Counted from the first letter of the stretch, positions 16,586 to 26,152 are shown. The stretch: DNA of 64,000 bases from Pseudoxanthomonas indica (GCF_900167565.1 NZ_FUZV01000002.1:558001-622000), one strand, 5' to 3'. The notes: generated by a model from the letters alone, not told the origin. Numbers and translations are program-made.

Positions 16586-17422
16586 TCAGAGGTGTTGTTG
16601 GAACAGCCAGGTCCACAGTTCGGGCGTGGCGTAGGCCGGGTCCCAGGAAAAGTGGTTGACGTCCGGGAATTCGGTGTAGTGCACGTCGGGTGCGTGCGCG
16701 GCTTGCAGGGCGGCGTACATGCGCCGCGACTGCGCCGGCGGCACGGCATCATCCAGTGCGCCGTGGAAAATCCAGGTCGGGATGTCCTTGAGCTTCGCGG
16801 CCGCGGCGGCAAATGGATCCGCCGCGCCGGCCACGCTGTGCGCTTGCATGGTGGGTCGCTGATCGGTCCAGTCCACGGTCAGTCCGCCGCAGACCGGCAC
16901 CAGCGCGGCAAAGCGGGTGGGTTGTTGCAGCGCCAGTTCCCAGGCGCCATAGCCACCCATCGACAGGCCGGTGAGATAGGTGCGCTTGGGGTCACCGTTG
17001 AACTCCTTGCTGGCGGCATCCAGCGCGGCCAGCGCGACCGGGCCGGACTCGCCGGTCCACTCGGTGTTTTCCGGCGCCTGCGGAATCACCACGATCGCCG
17101 GGAAGTCATCCAGATGCTGGCGCAGATACTTGGGCAGACCCACGGTCGCCTGCACTTCGTTGTCGCGGCCGCGCTCGCCCGAGCCATGCAGGAACAGGAT
17201 GATCGGCGTGGGCTGCTGATCCTGTCCGGCTTTGCGCGCCGGCACGAACACCTGGTAGCCGTACGACTGGCCCGCCACCACCACCGTGCGCTTGACGAAC
17301 TCGCCCTGCGAACTTGCGTTCGCCACCGGCGCCGGCGTCGGCGACGTGCTGCAACCACTGGCCGTCATCAAGGCGGCGGCGGGCAGGGCCAGGCAAAGCA
17401 GGCGACGCAGGGCATTGGGCAT
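16586..17422 (-). CDS. Lipoprotein alpha/beta-hydrolase (esterase/phospholipase-like)
   Basis: 278 residues. The signal sequence ends in the lipobox A-S-G-C (Cys24 by count), so it is probably anchored in the membrane facing the periplasm. The hydrolase fold is clear: FLHGSGERG (oxyanion region), GLSMGGYGAWELA with the nucleophilic Ser, HGALDDAVPP with the acid residue, and NHFSWD with the catalytic His. The arrangement resembles the PHB-depolymerase/feruloyl-esterase-like group that hydrolyses carboxyl esters. The true substrate cannot be told. It is in line with the small zinc-ribbon gene and lies 43 bases after the cold-shock/DUF1294 gene. Confidence 0.88.
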   Translation of the reverse strand: MPNALRRLLCLALPAAALMTASGCSTSPTPAPVANASSQGEFVKRTVVVAGQSYGYQVFVPARKAGQDQQPTPIILFLHGSGERGRDNEVQATVGLPKYLRQHLDDFPAIVVIPQAPENTEWTGESGPVALAALDAASKEFNGDPKRTYLTGLSMGGYGAWELALQQPTRFAALVPVCGGLTVDWTDQRPTMQAHSVAGAADPFAAAAAKLKDIPTWIFHGALDDAVPPAQSRRMYAALQAAHAPDVHYTEFPDVNHFSWDPAYATPELWTWLFQQHL

Positions 17423-17465
17423 GGCGGCGTTCCAGCGTGGACGTGGACGCGCAGGGTAGCGCGAC

Positions 17466-18086
17466 TCAGCCGCGCCGGAACACCCACCACGTCACGACCG
17501 CCGCATGCAGCAGCGTCATCACCCAGAAGGTGACCCGATAGGGCATCTTGCGCGACTTGTGGCGCAGGAACTGTTGCGCTGCGATGGCGCCGGGCCAACC
17601 GCCGAGCAACTCCAGCACATGCAGCACCGATTCCTGCGTGCGCCAGCGCCCGGTCCGGGCCGCCTCCTTGTCGAGCGCATAGGCCACCCAGGTCACGGCC
17701 GACAACAAGGCAGGGACCGCGACGAATTCCAGCGGCAGCCGCCCCCGGTCGATGGACCATGCGAGCAATGCCGCGTAGCCCGCCACCAGCAGCCACTGCA
17801 ACGGGGCGGGAACGGAGAACCGTGACGTGCGCGCGGCGCGGGGATGCTTGAGGACGGTCGCGCGCAAAGCAGGTGCCACCGCGCGACGCACCTCGATGGC
17901 CTGCCAGCGGCCATCCTGCGCACGATGCGGTCGATACTTCACCCACTCGCCGACTTCAGGGCGCCGCCCGTCCTGCCGGTAAGCGCGCACGTGGAAAAAA
18001 ACACGCTCATCCGACTCCCGCGGTTGGATGAAGCCGAAGCCGCGATCATCCCGCCATTCGGCGACCTTGCCGAGTTGTTCGTCCAT
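17466..18086 (-). CDS. Cold-shock domain fused to DUF1294 membrane domain
   Basis: 206 residues. Residues 1-70 form a cold-shock-like OB fold (GKVAEWRDDRGFGFIQP, then VFFHVRAY), with the aromatic RNA-binding residues present. After a basic linker come three or four hydrophobic segments (about 90-205), including the DUF1294 signature DK-AAR-GRWR-E--LH-LELLGGWPGA--AQQ-LRHK. The family is common in proteobacteria and its function is unknown; a membrane-tethered nucleic-acid-binding protein is the natural reading. It lies 13 bases after the mgtE stop and may be in one transcript with it. Confidence 0.88.
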   Translation of the reverse strand: MDEQLGKVAEWRDDRGFGFIQPRESDERVFFHVRAYRQDGRRPEVGEWVKYRPHRAQDGRWQAIEVRRAVAPALRATVLKHPRAARTSRFSVPAPLQWLLVAGYAALLAWSIDRGRLPLEFVAVPALLSAVTWVAYALDKEAARTGRWRTQESVLHVLELLGGWPGAIAAQQFLRHKSRKMPYRVTFWVMTLLHAAVVTWWVFRRG

Positions 18087-18099
18087 GCGCTGCTCTCGT

Positions 18100-19461
18100 T
18101 CAGTGCAACAGGATGATCGTCGCCAATCCCAGGAAACTCAGGAAGCCCATCACGTCGGTGACGGTGGTGAGGATTACGCCGCCGGCCAGTGCCGGATCAA
18201 AGCCCAGCCGCTTGAGGGTGAGCGGCACCAGCACGCCGGCGGTGGCGGCGGTGAGCAGGTTGATGGTCAGCGCGCTGCCGATCACCAGCGACAAACCGAC
18301 CTGGCGGAACCACAGAAACACGATCACGCCCAGACCCAGGCCCAGCACCAGGCCGTTGATTAGCGCGACCGACAATTCCTTCTTCAACAGGGTCATGGCG
18401 TTGGACGCGCCAATCTGGCCCAGCGCCAGACCACGCACCATCAGCGCCAGCACCTGGGTGCCGGCGTTGCCGCCCATGCCGGCGACGATCGGCATCAGCG
18501 CGGCCAGCGCCACCAGCTTGGCGATGCTGCCTTCGAACTGGCCGACCACGCTGGCGGCCAGGAAGGCCGTGCACAGGTTGATGCCCAGCCAGATCAAACG
18601 GCGACGGAACGCGCGCCGCACCGGCGAGAACAGATCCTCGTCCTCGTCCAGGCCGGCCGCGCTCATGGCCTGGTGTTCGGCCTGGTCGCGGATGATGTCG
18701 ACCACGTCATCGATGGTGATGCGGCCGAGCAGGATGTTGTTGTCATCCACCACCGGCGCCGACACCCAGTCGTGATCCGAGAAGCCGCGCGCCACGTCCA
18801 CGGCGCTGTCGCCGACATCGATGGCCGGTTGCTCGTCGTCAATCAGGCGGTTGATCGGCGTGCTGTCTTCGTGGGTGACCAGCGAAGCCAGCGAAACCCG
18901 ACCGAGGTATTGGTGGCGGCGGCTGACCACGAACAGGTGATCGGTGTGGTCCGGCAGTTCGCCGCGCAGGCGCAGGTAGCGCAGCACCACGTCGACGTTG
19001 ACGTCGGCACGCACGGTGACCACGTCGGGATTCATCAAGCGGCCGGCGGTGTCCTCCGGATAGGACAGCACCTGCTCCAGTCGTTCGCGGTTCTCGCGGT
19101 CCATCGACTTGAGCACTTCATCGATGACCGTGTCTGGCAGGTCTTCGACCAGGTCGGCCAAATCGTCGATGTCCAGATCTTCGACCGCGGCGATGATTTC
19201 GTCCGGGTCCATCTCCGCCAGCAGGCTCTCGCGGACTTCGTCGCCGACGTGCACCAGCACTTCACCGTCGTCCTCGGCATCGACCAGGCCCCAGACCACC
19301 TCGCGCTTGCCTGGCGGCAACGACTCCAGCAGGTTGCCGATCTCGGCAGGCGCCAAGGTGTTGACCAGGCGACGCACAGGGCCAAGCCGCCCGCTATCCA
19401 GGGCATCGGAAAGCAGGCGCAGTTGGCGCGCGGTTTTGTCGTGGCGGACGGCTTCGGCCAT
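18100..19461 (-). CDS. mgtE: Magnesium transporter MgtE
   Basis: Inner-membrane Mg2+ channel, 453 residues. Order: N-terminal MgtE domain (about 1-130, with D-P-D-E-I and acidic helices), a CBS pair (about 135-260; PVVDDNNILLGRITIDDVVDI), a linker helix, then five membrane helices from about 285. The helices include PIVAGMGGNAGTQ and N-x-L-T pore-region motifs and end in GFLSFLGLATIILL. The CBS and N domains sense cytosolic Mg2+ in the family. It is transcribed away from ptsI, separated from it by about 200 bases of palindrome-bearing DNA. No riboswitch is visible upstream. Confidence 0.95.
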   Translation of the reverse strand: MAEAVRHDKTARQLRLLSDALDSGRLGPVRRLVNTLAPAEIGNLLESLPPGKREVVWGLVDAEDDGEVLVHVGDEVRESLLAEMDPDEIIAAVEDLDIDDLADLVEDLPDTVIDEVLKSMDRENRERLEQVLSYPEDTAGRLMNPDVVTVRADVNVDVVLRYLRLRGELPDHTDHLFVVSRRHQYLGRVSLASLVTHEDSTPINRLIDDEQPAIDVGDSAVDVARGFSDHDWVSAPVVDDNNILLGRITIDDVVDIIRDQAEHQAMSAAGLDEDEDLFSPVRRAFRRRLIWLGINLCTAFLAASVVGQFEGSIAKLVALAALMPIVAGMGGNAGTQVLALMVRGLALGQIGASNAMTLLKKELSVALINGLVLGLGLGVIVFLWFRQVGLSLVIGSALTINLLTAATAGVLVPLTLKRLGFDPALAGGVILTTVTDVMGFLSFLGLATIILLH

Positions 19462-19564
19462 TCGGTGCTCCGAAACGGGGCCGATCCGCAGGACGGATGC
19501 GACCGTGGCATCAGATGTTCATGGCCAACATTATCGCGTGTCTATGCTGCGCATAGCCACCCCA

Positions 19565-19650
19565 AAGTTTGCTGCGCAAACTTCGGGCCCCGCTACGTGC
19601 TGCCACACCCCTTCGCGCCTGGACGGCGCTCGCCCCCTGACTCAGGGGGC
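19565..19650. repeat. Two perfect palindromes between ptsI and mgtE
   Basis: First, AAGTTTGC-TGC-GCAAACTT (19565-19583). Second, GCCCCCTGA-C-TCAGGGGGC (19632-19650), with perfect nine-base arms. Both lie downstream of ptsI and upstream of mgtE. Neither is followed by a T-run on the minus strand, so they are not classical intrinsic terminators. They could be protein-binding palindromes or RNA 3' end structures. Confidence 0.6.
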
Positions 19651-19669
19651 TGGAAAAGCAGGTGCGCGA

Positions 19670-21385
19670 CTACTTGTTTTTTTCGAGCCAGCGTTCGATG
19701 CCGGCGCGGTCGCGGGCTTGCAGGAGTTTGCTGCCTTGCGCCTGCAAGGCACTCCAGTCGCTGCCGCGGATGGCTTTGCGCAGTTCGAGCAGGGTGGCGG
19801 GGTGCAGGCTGAACTCGCGCAGGCCCAGGGCCAGCAGGAGCTTGGCCAGACGCGGGTCGCCGGCGGCTTCACCGCACATCGCCACCGGCTTGCCGGCGTC
19901 GGCGCCGATGGTGATCACGTGGCGCAGCAAGCGCAACACGCCCGGATGCAGCGGTGAGTAGAGCTCGCCCAGTGCCTCGTGGTTGCGGTCGGCAGCCAGC
20001 AGGTACTGGACCAGATCGTTGGTGCCGATGGAGACGAAGTCCACTGCGTCGATGAAGCCGGCCATGGCAATGGCCGCGGCGGGCACTTCGATCATCGCGC
20101 CCAGCGCCACCTGATCGGCTATTTCATGGCCCTCCGCGCGCAAACGCGTGGCGACTTTCTTGATCCGGCGCTTGACCTGCAGCACTTCCTCGCGGCTGCT
20201 GATCATGGGCACCAGGATGCGCACCTTGCCGTAAGCCGAAGCGCGCAGAATGGCGCGCAGCTGGGTGTCGAACACGCCGGTATTGGCCAGCGACAGGCGC
20301 ACGCCGCGCAGGCCGAGCGCGGGATTGTCCTCATCATCCATCACCAGGCCGGTGCGATCGGCCTTGTCCGCGCCCAAATCCAGGGTGCGGATGGTGACCG
20401 GCCGGCCACTCATGCCCAGCACCACGTCGCGATAGGTGCGGAACTGTTCGTCTTCGTCCGGCAACTCGTTGCGCTGCAGGAACAGGAACTCGGTGCGGTA
20501 CAGGCCCAGGCCTGCCGCGCCCAGTGCGTGCGCGCGGGCGACATCGTCCAGCGATTCGGCATTGGCGAACAGCGAAATGTCCACGCCGTCGCGGGTGCGG
20601 CTGGGCTTGGAGCGCAGCTTGCCCAGCTCGCGCTCTTCGCGCGCCAGCTCGCGCAGCCGGGCGCGGTACTCGCGCAGGTCGGCGGCATTGGGCTCGACGA
20701 CGATCTCGCCGCTGCCGCCGTCCACGATGACCGCATCGCCGTCGTTGATCCGCTGCAGCGCCTGCGCCGCGCCGACCACCAGCGGCAGGTGCAGGCTGCG
20801 CGCCAGGATCGCGCTGTGCGAGAGGGCACTGCCGGACAGGGTGATGATGCCGACCACGCCCTGCGATTGCAGTTGCGCCAGTTCGGAAGGGGCGATGTTG
20901 TCGCAGACCAAAATGTCGCCGGCCACGCCCTCGGCATCCACGGCGCGCTTCTGCAGGTGCGCATGGATACGCCCAATCACATGGTCCAGATCATCCATGC
21001 GGCTCTTGAGGTAGGCGTCGTCCATCTGGTCGAACACCGCCGCCAGCTTGTCGCGTTGCAGGCGCAGGGCATAGTCGGCGCCGTAGCGGCCGACGCGGAT
21101 CAGCTCATCCAGGCCTTGCAGCAGTTCGGGGTCGTCCAGCAGCAGGGCATGCAGATCGAGGAATTCGCCCACTTCTTTGGCCAGCGCGCCATGCAGGCGC
21201 GCGCGCAGGCGCTGCATTTCTTCGCGGGTGGCGTCCACGGCCTGATGCAGGCGGCGCAGTTCCGGCTCGACCTCGCGCGCGCCGATGCGTTGCTCGGCGA
21301 CTTCCAGCGCATGCGGCAGGCGGACCCGGGCGCGTCCCAGCGCGCTGCCGCGCGATGCGCCATGGCCCGCCAGCGCGTTGCGCAT
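19670..21385 (-). CDS. ptsI: PTS enzyme I (phosphoenolpyruvate-protein phosphotransferase)
   Basis: 571 residues; moves phosphate from PEP to HPr. The N-terminal HPr-binding and phospho-His domain carries GSALSHSAILAR with active-site His190. The C-terminal PEP-binding barrel shows LYRTEFLFL, SIGTNDLVQY and MCGEAAGD (catalytic Cys). It lacks a GAF domain, so it is EI rather than EI-Ntr. Its start shares one base with the ptsH stop. It is the last gene of the EIIA-ptsH-ptsI operon. No permease is nearby, so a regulatory PTS is likely. Confidence 0.96.
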   Translation of the reverse strand: MRNALAGHGASRGSALGRARVRLPHALEVAEQRIGAREVEPELRRLHQAVDATREEMQRLRARLHGALAKEVGEFLDLHALLLDDPELLQGLDELIRVGRYGADYALRLQRDKLAAVFDQMDDAYLKSRMDDLDHVIGRIHAHLQKRAVDAEGVAGDILVCDNIAPSELAQLQSQGVVGIITLSGSALSHSAILARSLHLPLVVGAAQALQRINDGDAVIVDGGSGEIVVEPNAADLREYRARLRELAREERELGKLRSKPSRTRDGVDISLFANAESLDDVARAHALGAAGLGLYRTEFLFLQRNELPDEDEQFRTYRDVVLGMSGRPVTIRTLDLGADKADRTGLVMDDEDNPALGLRGVRLSLANTGVFDTQLRAILRASAYGKVRILVPMISSREEVLQVKRRIKKVATRLRAEGHEIADQVALGAMIEVPAAAIAMAGFIDAVDFVSIGTNDLVQYLLAADRNHEALGELYSPLHPGVLRLLRHVITIGADAGKPVAMCGEAAGDPRLAKLLLALGLREFSLHPATLLELRKAIRGSDWSALQAQGSKLLQARDRAGIERWLEKNK

Positions 21386-21654
21386 CAGGCGTCCTCGTCG
21401 AATCGTCGCTCAAACAGATCGGCGACAGCCTCGAGCGCGGCGGCTTCGTCTTCGCCATCGGCGCGGACGATGACGGGGGTGCCCTGGCCGGCGGCCAGCA
21501 GCATCACCCCCATGATGCTCTTGGCATTCACCTCGCGACCCTTGGCGGCCAGCGTCACATTGCACCGGTAACCGGCAAGCGCCTGGACCAGTTTGGCGGT
21601 GGCCCGGGCATGCAGGCCCAGGCGGTTGGAAACGGTGAGTTCGCGTTCAAGCAT
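21385..21654 (-). CDS. ptsH: PTS phosphocarrier HPr
   Basis: 89 residues from the ATG at 21654. Both regulated residues are present: His15 in GLHARA (phosphorylated by EI) and Ser46 in AKSIMG (the site for HPr kinase). That matches the hprK gene found 1.4 kb upstream. It overlaps the EIIA gene by eight bases and touches ptsI by one. Further in-frame starts upstream lie inside the EIIA gene and are not used. Confidence 0.95.
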   Translation of the reverse strand: MLERELTVSNRLGLHARATAKLVQALAGYRCNVTLAAKGREVNAKSIMGVMLLAAGQGTPVIVRADGEDEAAALEAVADLFERRFDEDA

Positions 21655-22039
21655 CGTCGTGAAGTACTCCATTGCGTGCACCGGCGGCGGCGGTTGCCGG
21701 TAGTTCGTCCAGTCCCTGTTCCGAATAGTTCATCACCCGCAACAGCATCGGCAGGCTCAAGCCGGAAACCCGGCGCACCGGGGTACCCAGGCGCGCCAGT
21801 CGCGCGGCGAGATTGCTCGGGCTGGCGCCGTAGAGATCGGTCAGCACCAGCACGCCTTGCCCGCCATCGACCCGTCGCAGCGCGGCCGAAGCCTGCGGCA
21901 ACAAGGTGTCCAGTTCGGCATCGAAAGGCACTTCGAACGCTTCCGCCTTCAGCGGCAGCTGTCGCAACAGGGTGGTGGCGACCGCCAGGAACGACGCGCC
22001 AATGCCGGGGTGGGTGATCAGGAGAATGCCACAAGCCAT
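21647..22039 (-). CDS. PTS EIIA component, mannose family
   Basis: 130 residues, small single-domain EIIA-Man. The active His10 lies in ITHPGIG at the end of the first strand, and a VLTDLYGASP motif follows near residue 67. In permease systems this unit phosphorylates EIIB-Man, but no EIIB/C/D gene is nearby. In related bacteria it is the output of an incomplete PTS used for signalling. First gene of a compact operon with ptsH and ptsI; 116 bases separate it from rapZ. Confidence 0.92.
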   Translation of the reverse strand: MACGILLITHPGIGASFLAVATTLLRQLPLKAEAFEVPFDAELDTLLPQASAALRRVDGGQGVLVLTDLYGASPSNLAARLARLGTPVRRVSGLSLPMLLRVMNYSEQGLDELPATAAAGARNGVLHDDA

Positions 22040-22155
22040 GTTCGAACGTTAGCAGACCGTAATGACGGCCCGAAAGCAGGATCGATGGGACAACGTGTTC
22101 GTCCGGTGGGCAAACCGGCCGGACGGTGACGGCCGGCGCAGAAATCGGTGACCGG

Positions 22156-23070
22156 TCAGTCCAGCTCGCGGTGGAAGGTGGCCACTTCTTCCCAGCCCTG
22201 GTTGCGGGAATGCTGGGCCAGGGTCTCAGCCAGGTACACGGAGCGGTGCTTGCCGCCGGTGCAGCCAAAGGCAATGGTGACGTAGCTGCGGGTCTCGCCG
22301 CGCAGGCGCGGCAGCCAGGTGTCCAGGAACTGGCTGACCTGGCCGACGTACTCGTTGACCTCGGCCTGCTGGCGCAGGTACTCGCGTACTTTCGGATCGC
22401 GGCCGGAGTAGGGACGCAGTTCCGGATTCCAGTGCGGATTGGGCAGCACGCGCGCATCGAAGACGAAATCGGCGTCGGCCGGCACGCCGCGCTTGTAGGC
22501 GAAGGATTCGAACAGCAGCGACAACGCCGCGCCGCGGTTGAGCGCGAACTCGGCGATGATGCGCCGGCGCAGCTGGTGGACATTGAGCTGGGTGGTGTCG
22601 ATGACCACGTCGGCGGCTTCGCGCAGCGGCGCGACGATTTCGCGCTCGCGGCGGATGCTCTCCTGCAGCGACAGGCCGGTATTGCCCAGCGGATGCCGGC
22701 GACGCGTATCCGAATAGCGCCGCAGCAACACATCGTCGTGGGCGTCGAAGAAGATCAGCGTGCCTTCCAGCCCCAGCTGGGCCAGCGCCGCGCGCCATTG
22801 CGCCAGCTTGGCCAGGTCGTTGTTGCGGCTGCGCACGTCGATGCCCACCGCGATCTTCTGCGGCAGGGTGTCGTCGCGCATCAGGCTGCGCACGAACGGC
22901 GGCAGCAGTTCCACCGGCAGGTTGTCGACGCAGTAGTAGTCCAGGTCTTCAAAGGTCTTCAGCGCCACCGACTTGCCCGAGCCGGAGAGGCCGCTGACGA
23001 TCACCACGGTGGGCGGCGACGCGCGCACGGCCAGCGGAATTTCCTCCTCCACTCCTGGCGGCTGGCTCAT
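22156..23070 (-). CDS. rapZ: RNase adapter protein RapZ
   Basis: 304 residues. Walker A is GLSGSGKS (27-34). Further family features are [31 protein letters not shown], the [10 protein letters not shown] block and [12 protein letters not shown] near the C-terminus. In E. coli RapZ binds GlcN6P and directs RNase E to the sRNA GlmZ, so controlling glmS and amino-sugar supply; here this is by family. Starts within the last four bases of hprK (ATGA overlap), so the two are co-translated. Confidence 0.95.
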   Translation of the reverse strand: MSQPPGVEEEIPLAVRASPPTVVIVSGLSGSGKSVALKTFEDLDYYCVDNLPVELLPPFVRSLMRDDTLPQKIAVGIDVRSRNNDLAKLAQWRAALAQLGLEGTLIFFDAHDDVLLRRYSDTRRRHPLGNTGLSLQESIRREREIVAPLREAADVVIDTTQLNVHQLRRRIIAEFALNRGAALSLLFESFAYKRGVPADADFVFDARVLPNPHWNPELRPYSGRDPKVREYLRQQAEVNEYVGQVSQFLDTWLPRLRGETRSYVTIAFGCTGGKHRSVYLAETLAQHSRNQGWEEVATFHRELD

Positions 23071-24017
23071 GGCGTGCTGCGTTCCAGCAGGTTGCTGTGG
23101 CGGGCGATGAACATGGCGGCCGGGTCGATGCCCTTGGTGCGCAGGATATGCAGGCGGGTGGCGGCCTCGGTCAGCACGGCCAGGTTGCGGCCGGGCATCA
23201 CCGGCAGGGTGATCAGCGGCACGTCCAGGTCCAGCACGTGGCGGCTGCCAGAGTCACCGGTCAGGCGCTCATAGCCATGCGGATTGGGCTCGGTCATGGG
23301 CCGGGTCAGGTGCACGATCAGGCGCAGGTACTTGTTCTTCTTGACCGCGGTGTCGCCAAACATCTCGCGCACGTTGAGCACGCCCAGGCCGCGTACTTCG
23401 AGCAGGTCCTGCAGCAGTTCCGGGCAGGTGCCGTCGAGCACGTCGGGGGCAATCTGGGTGAACTCCGGCGCGTCATCGGCGACCAGGCGATGGCCGCGGC
23501 TGAGCAGCTCCAGCGCCAGCTCGCTCTTGCCCGAACCCGCCTCGCCGGTGATCAGCACGCCGATAGAGTAGATCTCCATGAACACGCCATGCAGCGTCAC
23601 CCGCGGCGCCAGCGTGCGGGCCAGGTGGTAAGACAGGTGGTTGAGCAGTTCGTGGCCGCGCTTGGGCGAAATCCACAGCGGGGTGTCGCTTTCATTCGCG
23701 GCTTCGCGCAGATCCTCCGGGCAGGACTGGTTCTTGCTGATGACCAGGGCCAGCGGGCGGAAGTGGATGATCTTCTCGATGATTTCCCAGCGCTGGCGCG
23801 AATCCAGCGAGTCCAGCCAGGCCAGTTCCTCGCTGCCCAGGATTTGCACCTTGTTCGGGTAAACCGCATTGAGGTAGCCCGCAAGCGAGGGGCGACGGGC
23901 GATGGTGTCGCCGGCCTCCAGCACACGGTTCTCGCCTTTCTGCCCGGCGACCCAGCGCAGGGCCAGCCGTTCTTTCTGCTGCTCGAAGAGTTCGCGGGCG
24001 GTGATACTGGTATTCAT
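23067..24017 (-). CDS. hprK: HPr kinase/phosphorylase
   Basis: 316 residues from the ATG at 24017; an adjacent ATG at 24020 is also possible. Walker A is [15 protein letters not shown] (158-165) and the His143 region LHGVFMEIY precedes it. Signature [15 protein letters not shown] follows. It phosphorylates Ser46 of HPr with ATP and removes it with phosphate. Longer in-frame reading to 24101 has no coding features and runs through the terminator at 24086-24116. No ptsN gene lies between this and hpf. Confidence 0.95.
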   Translation of the reverse strand: MNTSITARELFEQQKERLALRWVAGQKGENRVLEAGDTIARRPSLAGYLNAVYPNKVQILGSEELAWLDSLDSRQRWEIIEKIIHFRPLALVISKNQSCPEDLREAANESDTPLWISPKRGHELLNHLSYHLARTLAPRVTLHGVFMEIYSIGVLITGEAGSGKSELALELLSRGHRLVADDAPEFTQIAPDVLDGTCPELLQDLLEVRGLGVLNVREMFGDTAVKKNKYLRLIVHLTRPMTEPNPHGYERLTGDSGSRHVLDLDVPLITLPVMPGRNLAVLTEAATRLHILRTKGIDPAAMFIARHSNLLERSTP

Positions 24018-24085
24018 CATGCCCACGAGTGTAATGCGGGTGGGCGACAACCGCGACCGGGCGGGCCATGGGCCGGGCCGGGCAT

Positions 24086-24116
24086 GAAAAAGGCGGGGCA
24101 TGGCCCCGCCTTTTTT
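24086..24116 (-). terminator. Intrinsic terminator between hpf and hprK
   Basis: GGCGGGGC-ATG-GCCCCGCC with A-run on one side and T-run on the other, so it can work in both directions. It stops the hpf transcript before hprK and implies that hprK-rapZ has its own promoter in the remaining roughly 70 bases. Confidence 0.85.
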
Positions 24117-24155
24117 CCTCGCTGGCGGCGGCGCCCTGGCGCGGCCGCGGGTGGC

Positions 24156-24479
24156 TCAGGTGAATGCTTCGCTGCGAACGCTCACGCGTTGCACGTCGGT
24201 GCGCTTTTCCTTGTGCTTGACCAGCAGGCGATCGAGCTTGTCAGCCAGCATGTCGATGGCGGCGTACATGGTCTGCGCGCCGGCATCGGCGTGCAGCGGC
24301 TTGCGGCCAGCAACAGAGAGAGTCGCTTCGGCGACGTAGTCGGGTTTGCGGGTACAGAGTTGGGTACGGACCTCGAAGGGTTGGTCGAAATGGCGCTCCA
24401 GCCGCTTCAACTTGGTTTCGACGTACTCACGCAGGGCGGGAGTGACTTCGATTTCATGGCCGTAGGTCTCGATACGCAT
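24156..24479 (-). CDS. hpf: Ribosome hibernation promoting factor
   Basis: 107 residues. ATG at 24479 has a perfect AAGGAGG nearby. The short length fits the short HPF/YfiA type that binds the 30S subunit in stationary phase. It opens MRIETYGHEIEVTPALREYV and includes KLKRLERHFD, then conserved basic residues and KPLHADAGAQTMYAAIDMLADKL-RLL-KHKEK. Located directly after rpoN, as in most gammaproteobacteria. Confidence 0.94.
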   Translation of the reverse strand: MRIETYGHEIEVTPALREYVETKLKRLERHFDQPFEVRTQLCTRKPDYVAEATLSVAGRKPLHADAGAQTMYAAIDMLADKLDRLLVKHKEKRTDVQRVSVRSEAFT

Positions 24480-24652
24480 CGCTTGCCTCCTTATGTCGTG
24501 GAAATGCAGCGTGAAGGCGCTGCATGGAACGTGTTGCCAGTGTCTGGCAACGGAATCAGCTCTGGGGTTCCGGCGGTCTCCGCGGCACGACGATTTGTCG
24601 TGATCCAAACATGGACCCGATTGGCGCAGGGATCAAGCGCGACGGTGCGTAT

Positions 24653-26098
24653 TCAGTCCAGGCGGACGCGTTCGTGCGACGAAAGAATGTGCAGCGCTTC
24701 ACGGTACTTGGCGACCGTGCGCCGCGCCACGGGAACGCCCGAGGCCTTGAGCAAATCGGCCAGCTTGGCGTCGGACAAGGGTTTGCGTGGATTTTCCTGA
24801 TCCACCAGGCGTTTGATCATGGCCTGGATGGCCGTGCTGGACGCTTCACCACCACCGTCAGTATCGATGCCGGAGGCGAAAAAGGCCCGCAACGGCAGAG
24901 TTCCACGCGGTGTTCGCACGTATTTACGGGCGATGGCGCGTGAAACCGTGGATTCGTGCAGACCCACCTCGGCCGCCACCTCGCGCAGGGTGAGGGGGCG
25001 CAGGGCCTGTTCACCGAATTCCAGGAAGGCCGATTGCTGCCGAATCAGGCAACGCGTGACCTTGAGCAGGGTTTCGCCGCGGGCTTCCAGGCTCTTGAGC
25101 AGCCAGCGCGCTTCCTGCAGATGGCCCTTCAGATAGCCAGCATCGCTCTCGCCGCATTGCCGGATCATCTGCTCGTAGCCGCGATGGATATTGATGCGCG
25201 GCAAGGTGTTGCCGGCCAGCGCCGCGCGCCAGACACCGCGTTGGCGCCAGACCACGCAATCCGGCACCACGTAGGTGTCGCCGCTCAGTTCGCCGATCTG
25301 CGCACCGGGTTTGGGATCCAGCGTGCGCAACAGTTGCACCGCGGTTTCCACCTCGGCCAGGGGGCGTTTCAGCTCCGCCGCCACGCCGGCCACACCACTG
25401 CGCGGCAACCGGTCCAGCGGACCATCGGCAATGCGGATGGCCAACGCCTTGCCAGGGGTGTCGTCGCTGAGCACCGACAGTTGCAGATGCAAGCACTCGC
25501 CCAGCGTGCGCGCGCCGATGCCCACCGGGTCAAAGCGCTGCAACTGGTGCAGCACCACCAGGATTTCGTCTTCGTCGGCCTCGACGTCCGGGCGCAGGGT
25601 TTCGGCAATGCCGGCCAGCGTCTCGCGGAGGTAGCCGTCTTCCTCCAGGGCATCGATCAGGGCCGTGCCTATCCGACGGTCACGCGCGGACAGATGCGAC
25701 AAATGCAATTGCCACAGCAGGTGATCGCGCAGGGTGTCGGCTTCGGCCATGCGCTCGGCGGCGCTGCCGGTGTCGTCGTCATCGTCAAAGGAGCCGCCGC
25801 CGCCGGTGCTGGTCCAGGGGCCCTCGTCGGGAGACCAGTCATCATCGGCGCCATCACGTTCGCGTTCGCGCTCGCCATCGGCGCTTTCGCCGGGCGGAGC
25901 GTCATCCGCACCCTCACTGGCGCCGGGGCCATCGCCGGGGCCGTCTTCGGCCCAGTCCAGCAGGGGATTGGATTCGACCGCCTGGGTGATCTCCACTTCC
26001 AGTTCGGCGGTGGACATCTGCAAGAGACGGATGGCCTGACGCAACTGCGGCGTCATGACCAACTGCTGTCCCAGCGATGTCTGGAGGCGTGTCTTCAT
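24653..26098 (-). CDS. rpoN: RNA polymerase sigma-54 factor
   Basis: 481 residues from the ATG at 26098. The N-terminal region I is the usual Gln-rich MKTRLQTSLGQQLVMTPQLRQAIRLLQ. An acidic, low-complexity region II runs from about 55 to 120 (D/E/G-rich). The core-binding domain, a helix-turn-helix (LREVAAEVGLHESTVSRA) and the RpoN box ARRTVAKYRE follow. The protein directs transcription from -24/-12 promoters with enhancer-binding proteins. The order lptB-rpoN-hpf is conserved. Confidence 0.96.
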   Translation of the reverse strand: MKTRLQTSLGQQLVMTPQLRQAIRLLQMSTAELEVEITQAVESNPLLDWAEDGPGDGPGASEGADDAPPGESADGERERERDGADDDWSPDEGPWTSTGGGGSFDDDDDTGSAAERMAEADTLRDHLLWQLHLSHLSARDRRIGTALIDALEEDGYLRETLAGIAETLRPDVEADEDEILVVLHQLQRFDPVGIGARTLGECLHLQLSVLSDDTPGKALAIRIADGPLDRLPRSGVAGVAAELKRPLAEVETAVQLLRTLDPKPGAQIGELSGDTYVVPDCVVWRQRGVWRAALAGNTLPRINIHRGYEQMIRQCGESDAGYLKGHLQEARWLLKSLEARGETLLKVTRCLIRQQSAFLEFGEQALRPLTLREVAAEVGLHESTVSRAIARKYVRTPRGTLPLRAFFASGIDTDGGGEASSTAIQAMIKRLVDQENPRKPLSDAKLADLLKASGVPVARRTVAKYREALHILSSHERVRLD

Positions 26099-26152
26099 CC
26101 GTTGTCCGGGCAATGCTGCGGGAGCTGGCCAGGCCCGGACCGGGTGCCGTCC

